This document shows positions 6,094 to 10,079 of a stretch of DNA of 10,079 bases, piece after piece. The notes beneath the pieces are model-generated. The model did not search any database, was not told the DNA's origin, and was given only the letters and a program-made list of their open reading frames with translations. The DNA comes from Ruminococcus sp. (GTDB lineage Bacteria; Bacillota; Clostridia; Oscillospirales; Ruminococcaceae), in assembly GCA_017544125.1 (NCBI GenBank), contig JAFYET010000231.1, positions 1-10,079 of the forward strand, in the 5' to 3' direction. Numbering within the stretch: position 1 is the stretch's first letter; every line of letters starts with the position of its first letter. Both the position numbers and the translations under genes were made by a program.

Positions 6094-6549
6094 TCAGCTC
6101 CCCTCGTATAGTATAGGCTCGTCTCTGGTCGTGCCACAGAGCGTGCAGGTGTAGCGTTTAACGCCCGACTGCTGCGCCGTGGCAGGCGTTATCACAACGC
6201 CCTCGTCCCACCTGTGGTCTGTATGCTCCAGCGAGTATATGTAGGTGCGGGGTGCTACGCCTGCTTTTGATTTGATATGCGCCACCTGAGCAGGAGTAAG
6301 CAGCTGAGTGCCGCCGAGATTGGTCGCACGGTCGAGCTCGGTATCGGTGATGTAGCCTAACTGGTACATAGACGATAGCGTCTCCATGTTGATATAGCTT
6401 TTCAACATAGCCTGCGACCAGTAGGTGTTTGCTGTATTTTGTGCTAATGCCGTCTTAGCATCGCTGACGATGGCGTTTGTGCAGCTGTCCGCAGCATATC
6501 TCTTATGCGCCTCGTCGCTGTAATCAACGGGAATGAATTGGAATGCCAT
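6094..6549 (-). CDS. XkdX-like small tail protein with C-terminal CxxC module
   Basis: The 151-residue protein lies directly downstream of the putative fibre gene, where XkdX-type small proteins usually occur. Residues 58-96 (YQLGYITDTELDRAT, then GGTQLLTPAQVAHIKSKAG) resemble XkdX, although the N-terminal 50 residues are unusual. Residues 107-148 form a distinct module: HTDHRWDEG, an ATAQQSG stretch, then YTCTLCGTTRDEPI. This is the pattern of a small repeat in Firmicutes surface proteins, where two Cys/His pairs probably bind metal. Here His109/His112 and Cys135/Cys138 are the candidates; the usual first Cys is missing. The start has a strong AGGAGGTG site and lies 10 nt after the preceding stop. 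Confidence 0.6.
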   Translation of the reverse strand: MAFQFIPVDYSDEAHKRYAADSCTNAIVSDAKTALAQNTANTYWSQAMLKSYINMETLSSMYQLGYITDTELDRATNLGGTQLLTPAQVAHIKSKAGVAPRTYIYSLEHTDHRWDEGVVITPATAQQSGVKRYTCTLCGTTRDEPILYEGS

Positions 6550-6559
6550 ACTACACCTC

Positions 6560-8437
6560 CTATACTACGCATACGCACGGGAATGCGTATGCTCGCTCTT
6601 CGTGGATATAGCGCTGTGATATGCCGTATGTAACGGGTGTCAGGTCGCCGGGTGTGCAGGTGCGCAGCAGTGTCTTTCTGGGCGAGCCGTTCTCAGCGTG
6701 TCCCTCTTCGGAGAATCTGTCATAGTACCCGTACTTGCTGCCCTCTGTCATAATGACGGGGTCGCCGCCGCCTGTGGGTGTTACCACGGCATAAGGCTCT
6801 GTTACACCTGTGAGCTCGGCATAGCTCTCGATAAACACCTTATCGTTTGACTCTCTCACCACCGCCGTGCCGTCAAGGTTGTACTCGATGTTGGTCTTTT
6901 TGACTTCGCCCAGTATCGCCACGAAGGCGGGGTCAAGCTGATAAAGGAAACCGTTCTCAAAGCTGTTGCCCAGCACAGTGGGTTTTATCGCAAAGTCATT
7001 GCCGTGATTAGTCCACGCCGCCTCTCGGTCGGCAGCTGAGAGGCGGCTATTCATCCACTCATAGGCATTTGACTTTGAATAGATGCCCTCACCCTGAATC
7101 GCACGGGATATGATATTGATACCCGATGTGTTGCCGTCGGCGGTGCCGAGAACAGTAACGTTCTGATCGTCCACCGCAGTGAACTCATAGACACTGGTGT
7201 CTGATGCCGTCCTCGTTGTGCCGTTTGGCAGTATCACGGTATAGCCTGCAAGCTTAATGCCCTGGTCGCCTACCTCTTGTGGGAATTTCACACGCAGCAC
7301 TATCTTGCTGCCTATCGGGATATCCCTGTCAAGTTCCGTGAAATTAAGAACTGTCCACCCGGGGCTGCCTACCGATACTCTTACGGTCTCTATCAGATTG
7401 TTCGAGCTGTCATAGCTCTTAACGTACACATCACGGTACCTGCGCAGCTTGCCGCCGGCAGGCACGTCATGTGTCAGAGTAAAGAGGTATGTAGTGTTAT
7501 TATGCTCGTAGTTATACGGTCCCGCCTCCAGAGCAGATGAGGCGGTATACTCATACTCGTCCTCGACGAGGAAGTATAAATATCCCGAGCCGCTGTAAAA
7601 ATGGTCGAGCTGCGGCACATTGACACGGTAAACGCTGCCTGCCGTCAGCACTGAGCTGGTTATCAGCAGCGCCTCTCGTGATAGAGCGTGCCCGAAGGGG
7701 TGTGTGCATTTGAGGGTCAAGCAGTGTGTCTTGGTATTATCAGCAGGGGTATCCTCGTCAATGCCGATGACTTTAAACGCCATCGACGACAGGCTGCTTG
7801 TACCTGTGACGGTATCAACAACGACCGCATCGCCATGGCGCAGCACCTTAAGGTGTCGCCCCGAGCGCACAAGCGCCTGAAGCTCTGCCGGCGTGGTGAT
7901 ATGTACCGAGCGCTCGAAGGCGGTGTCGATATCGTCCAGTGTCGCCAGCTCCTTGCCGTTGGCATTAACTGTCTCATACCACAGGTCGAGTGTACTGCCC
8001 GGCTGGGCTTTGCCGGTGTAAGCGCCTGTGCCTGTTTTACCGATGTTATCCCCCACATTATTATAATTAAACATAAAATGGGTACCGCCAGAGGATACTG
8101 TCATATCACCGACCACGCCCCACATAGACTCGGAATCAAACTCTATCCGAGCGCCACCTCTTATGATTTCCACGCCTTCACATTGAAATACTATCCTCGT
8201 CAGGTCGTCCCAAATTTGTTTTTCTATTCCACACGATGTTGAATATACATATTCGTTGATTTTTGTATAGCCGTTGTATTCGGTGACTTTGAGTCTGCCG
8301 TCCTTCGGCATCTTGGTGTCATCTCTCGCATCACCATTGGCAAGCCCTGTGAGTGCGTTCGAGATATTGCTCAGATAGCCCTTGATTGTGCTGATGAGCT
8401 CCTGCGTGCGGAGCTTGTTTAAGTAATTGTGGCTCAT
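6560..8437 (-). CDS. Putative tail fibre / receptor-binding protein (625 aa)
   Basis: This is the largest gene in view and sits where siphoviruses encode host-recognition proteins. The N-terminal 25 residues (YLNKLRTQELISTIKGYL) repeat the start of the next upstream gene and may dock the protein on the virion. Mid-protein stretches are rich in beta-strand-forming residues. About residues 395-430 (GYTVILPNGTTR...YEFTA) look like a small Ig-type or Big-type domain. Residues about 450-520 (SNAYEWMNSRLSAADREAAW, then LYQLDPAFVAILGEV) resemble the DUF6273 domain found in gut-bacterial phage and surface proteins. No glycan hydrolase motif was recognised. GAGGAGGTGG precedes the ATG. The function is inferred from position and composition only. 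Confidence 0.65.
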   Translation of the reverse strand: MSHNYLNKLRTQELISTIKGYLSNISNALTGLANGDARDDTKMPKDGRLKVTEYNGYTKINEYVYSTSCGIEKQIWDDLTRIVFQCEGVEIIRGGARIEFDSESMWGVVGDMTVSSGGTHFMFNYNNVGDNIGKTGTGAYTGKAQPGSTLDLWYETVNANGKELATLDDIDTAFERSVHITTPAELQALVRSGRHLKVLRHGDAVVVDTVTGTSSLSSMAFKVIGIDEDTPADNTKTHCLTLKCTHPFGHALSREALLITSSVLTAGSVYRVNVPQLDHFYSGSGYLYFLVEDEYEYTASSALEAGPYNYEHNNTTYLFTLTHDVPAGGKLRRYRDVYVKSYDSSNNLIETVRVSVGSPGWTVLNFTELDRDIPIGSKIVLRVKFPQEVGDQGIKLAGYTVILPNGTTRTASDTSVYEFTAVDDQNVTVLGTADGNTSGINIISRAIQGEGIYSKSNAYEWMNSRLSAADREAAWTNHGNDFAIKPTVLGNSFENGFLYQLDPAFVAILGEVKKTNIEYNLDGTAVVRESNDKVFIESYAELTGVTEPYAVVTPTGGGDPVIMTEGSKYGYYDRFSEEGHAENGSPRKTLLRTCTPGDLTPVTYGISQRYIHEERAYAFPCVCVV

Positions 8438-8452
8438 TTTGCCACCTCCTCA

Positions 8453-8923
8453 TTAGGTTGATGTCCACATCGCTGCAAGCTCCTGCGCTGTGATGTCAAC
8501 AAAATCTGCATTAAGCGCAAAGGGTGTCGTGTCGATGAAACCGGACTGTGCGTCATATTTATACGACGGGCTTCCTGCACTGCCTACATCACAGACCACA
8601 ACATTCGTGCCTGCTGGATAGCTTTTGCCTGCGCCCTCGACAAAGTCTGCGGTGGTTGTAAAAGCGTCCGTAACGTTTACTACCTTGCCCACATTTGCCT
8701 CGGCGAGTGCAGGAAGGTCAGCAAATGCAACTGAGCCTCCCGGTCTGTACACACTCGACACCGCCGCATCGACCTTGTTATCGACCTCGTCCTTTGTGTA
8801 GGCATCTGTGATACCGTAGCCCGATATGGTCGAGGCTGTGTCTGCCTTGCCGGCAAGGCGGCTCTTGATCTCGTTGATGAGCTCCTGTGTGCGGTTTTCG
8901 TTAAGATAGCTATGTGTTGCCAT
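8453..8923 (-). CDS. Phage tail/fibre accessory protein
   Basis: The 156-residue protein starts with YLNENRTQELINEIKSRL (6-23), nearly the same module as the following 625-residue protein. The next part (GYGITDAYTKDEVDNKV, 35-51) is a classic phage tail-fibre phrase. Residues 58-130 (PGGSVAFADLPALAEANVGKV, then ADFVEG and YKYDAQSGF) match a small beta-rich domain common in phage fibre and needle proteins. The C-terminus ITAQELAAMW (144-153) echoes that of the preceding 79-residue protein. No enzyme motif is visible. AAGGAGG lies 9 bp before the ATG; a longer frame in another phase is a shadow. It probably forms part of the adsorption apparatus. Confidence 0.7.
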   Translation of the reverse strand: MATHSYLNENRTQELINEIKSRLAGKADTASTISGYGITDAYTKDEVDNKVDAAVSSVYRPGGSVAFADLPALAEANVGKVVNVTDAFTTTADFVEGAGKSYPAGTNVVVCDVGSAGSPSYKYDAQSGFIDTTPFALNADFVDITAQELAAMWTST

Positions 8924-8938
8924 GGTTTATGTCCTCCT

Positions 8939-9178
8939 TTAATTATCATTCCACATATCTGCTAATTCTTCGGCGGATATGGGTGTAAGTCCCAGCTCTT
9001 CAAACGTCTTGTCATTTTCGAGGGGCACGCCCTCGATCTGCGGCTTGTTTTTCAGGTTGTTATAGTCGTTCTCGTAGACTTTCTCAGCTCGGCCGACACT
9101 CCCGCTCACGTTACCTCTTGGGGTGAGAGCGCCGGATATCCTGCCCTTAACGCTTACCTGTCCGCTGATCTCTTTCAT
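8939..9178 (-). CDS. Small tail protein with Gly-rich repeats and a fibre phrase
   Basis: The 79-residue protein begins with three short repeats, ISGQVSVKG, ISGALTPRG and VSGSVGR (4-30), seen in small tail-fibre leaders of Firmicutes phages. It continues with YNNLKNKPQIEGVPLE (39-54) and KTFEELGL, a standard phage fibre phrase. The C-terminal ISAEELADMW (67-76) is shared with the next gene. The ATG overlaps the upstream TGA by the ATGA arrangement (9175-9178), with only a weak Shine-Dalgarno, so translation is probably coupled to the preceding gene. Confidence 0.7.
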   Translation of the reverse strand: MKEISGQVSVKGRISGALTPRGNVSGSVGRAEKVYENDYNNLKNKPQIEGVPLENDKTFEELGLTPISAEELADMWNDN

Positions 9179-9525
9179 GTGGCATCACCGACCTTTGCGC
9201 ACGCCGGCTGGACCGTGAACTTAGACTGCTCAATGAACGTCTTCGCCGTACCGTCAGCAAAGACATACAGGCAATCGTAGGTATACGCCATCGGCGGAAG
9301 GCTGACCGTCTCTTCGGGTTCGAGCACGAGCACCAGTGCCTGCGCCTCAGCGTCCCAATCGGCAGCGGTCAACACGTGCTTGATGACTTCTTTGCGGCAG
9401 GCTTCGACTTTGAAGACGACCTTGTCGCCTTCCTGCATCTGTATGGGCTGCCCCTCGCTGTCACGAGGTACTATGGCGATTACTTCAGTGTTGCCCTGCG
9501 TAATGGGGATATCGTTTGTGTTCAT
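9175..9525 (-). CDS. BppU-like baseplate/tail protein, small beta-rich
   Basis: The 116-residue product opens MNTNDIPITQGNT and continues with IVPRDSEGQPIQMQEGDKVVF (30-50), then YTYDCLYVFADGTAKTFIEQSKF (about 84-106). This layout (an initial ITQG turn, a D-x-x-G-x-P hinge, a final dG-x-xxTfi-xxxf strand pair) resembles the N-terminal domain of phage baseplate upper proteins (BppU/DUF2479) and small Ig-like tail proteins. I chose the ATG at 9525, which follows GGCGGTGA by a few bases and lies 13 nt after the upstream stop. A longer frame from 9624 would overlap the upstream gene by about 85 bp. It overlaps the next gene by 4 nt. Confidence 0.55.
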   Translation of the reverse strand: MNTNDIPITQGNTEVIAIVPRDSEGQPIQMQEGDKVVFKVEACRKEVIKHVLTAADWDAEAQALVLVLEPEETVSLPPMAYTYDCLYVFADGTAKTFIEQSKFTVQPACAKVGDAT

Positions 9526-9538
9526 TATGGTCACCGCC

Positions 9539-10079
9539 CTATTCATCAAGCATCGCCAACAGCCCGTAGCAGTAGAACTGCTGCCCATTGAGCGTACAAG
9601 CCCCGGTATATGTTGTTGGTGCAATCCTCATCGTATATGTGTATTGGCTGATATATTCCGAAGATACTGCAAACAACGGGGCTAATACAGTAATTTTTGA
9701 ATTGCTATTATATAAGCTGGCATTTCTTACAGTATTACCCGCCCCGTCCGAACCGGTATTACCATTTGCACCCGACATATCCTCAGTATCATCTGTGACA
9801 ATATAAAACGGGTCATAGCCATTACCACTTTGCCCTGAAATGCCATACGGAACTGATAATGCCCACAGCTCCTCACCAGTTATTGCACTTTTGCCTTTGA
9901 AAAGAGTGCCTACATTATATCCCGTTTCGGGCAATGTTGTTTCATAACCCGCTCCAATACGGATTATAACATCACCGTTTTTTGATTTGATTAGCTGCCA
10001 AGCCGCTATGTTAAATTCCTGTGTTATAACTCGGGTAAAATCATCGTTGGAAACTGACAGAGATATCTTGTTAATGCCA
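9539..10079 (-). CDS. Tail protein C-terminus, N-terminus outside window
   Basis: The frame is open without a stop from 9541 to the right edge, so the gene enters from outside. About 179 residues are visible. The stretch begins INKISLSVSNDDFTRVITQ and holds a low-complexity Gly/Asn/Asp stretch (SGANGNTGSDGAGN), followed by a stretch rich in Tyr and Thr. The protein ends QFYCYGLLAMLDE. An internal TTG at 9934 is not a credible start because coding continues upstream of it. Composition and position (just before baseplate and fibre genes) suggest a structural tail or baseplate component. I recognise no named family. The region is somewhat more A+T-rich than the genes that follow. Confidence 0.6.
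   Translation of the reverse strand, partial: GINKISLSVSNDDFTRVITQEFNIAAWQLIKSKNGDVIIRIGAGYETTLPETGYNVGTLFKGKSAITGEELWALSVPYGISGQSGNGYDPFYIVTDDTEDMSGANGNTGSDGAGNTVRNASLYNSNSKITVLAPLFAVSSEYISQYTYTMRIAPTTYTGACTLNGQQFYCYGLLAMLDE

Larger units (their letters stand above)
2683..10079. mobile_element. Prophage, right-hand part outside window
   Basis: The prophage starts at the tRNA 3'-end att site and runs past the right edge. Visible modules are a lysogenic-conversion gene (Abi_2 family) next to the att site, then the lysis cassette and tail genes on the opposite strand. This matches the common temperate siphovirus layout, in which the lysis genes are followed by accessory genes and the att site. 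Integrase, repressor, replication, packaging, capsid and tail tape-measure genes are not in view. The fibre/baseplate type and the class-4 holin fit a Clostridia siphovirus-like phage. Confidence 0.75.

Noticed and set aside
7688..8242. A 184-aa open frame on the + strand, with smaller ones at 7277-7540 and 9380-9806
   Set aside because: They are antisense to continuous phage structural genes, whose spacing and ribosome binding sites leave no doubt about the strand.
6560..8923. Diversity-generating retroelement acting on the fibre gene
   Set aside because: No reverse transcriptase, template repeat or adenine-biased variable repeat pair is visible in the window.
9539..9934. A complete 131-aa gene starting with TTG at 9934
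   Set aside because: The frame stays open to the right edge, so the TTG is an internal Leu codon of a gene that continues outside the window.

Overview
The window looks like part of a Firmicutes (Clostridia) chromosome, most likely a gut or rumen Ruminococcus-type member of the Oscillospiraceae. The basis is a GH10 xylanase, moderately high GC with frequent ATA isoleucine codons, strong AGGAGG-type ribosome binding sites and phage genes of the Clostridia type. The genus is an inference.

Left part (1-2160), host DNA: a membrane diguanylate cyclase, cut by the window's left edge, reads leftward from 657. It is divergent from a cytoplasmic-type GH10 endo-xylanase (894-1949). Each has a clear extended -10 promoter in the 236-bp gap. 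After the xylanase, about 200 bp of non-coding, hairpin-rich DNA ends in four tandem ATTATG[C/A] heptamers. These abut a 5'-truncated tyrosine integrase (2165-2518), a mobile-element remnant.

Junction (2580-2910): a strong leftward terminator sits just downstream of a 28-nt tRNA 3' end (T arm, acceptor strand and CCA, minus strand, 2683-2710) that has no tRNA body. This is what a prophage attachment site looks like when an element integrates at a tRNA 3' end. The geometry (fragment 3' end facing left) puts the mobile element on the right.

Right part (about 2710-10079), end of a prophage: an A+T-rich Abi_2-family gene with a HEPN motif (3043-3918) stands alone on the + strand behind its own promoter and a structured leader RNA. 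It resembles a lysogenic-conversion anti-phage gene. It converges at a bidirectional terminator on a tightly packed minus-strand late operon. In transcription order (right to left) the operon holds a cut tail protein, a baseplate-like protein, two small tail/fibre proteins, a 625-aa putative receptor-binding or fibre protein, an XkdX-like protein with a C-terminal CxxC module, an Ig-like/HExxH metallopeptidase fusion, a holin and an amidase endolysin. Genes overlap or are at most 17 bp apart, so they are probably co-transcribed and translationally coupled. The prophage integrase and the other att site must lie beyond the right edge.

The most interesting items are the Abi_2 gene with its GNRA-capped leader RNA, the Ig-like/metallopeptidase fusion next to the lysis genes, and the shared end-modules among the tail proteins.
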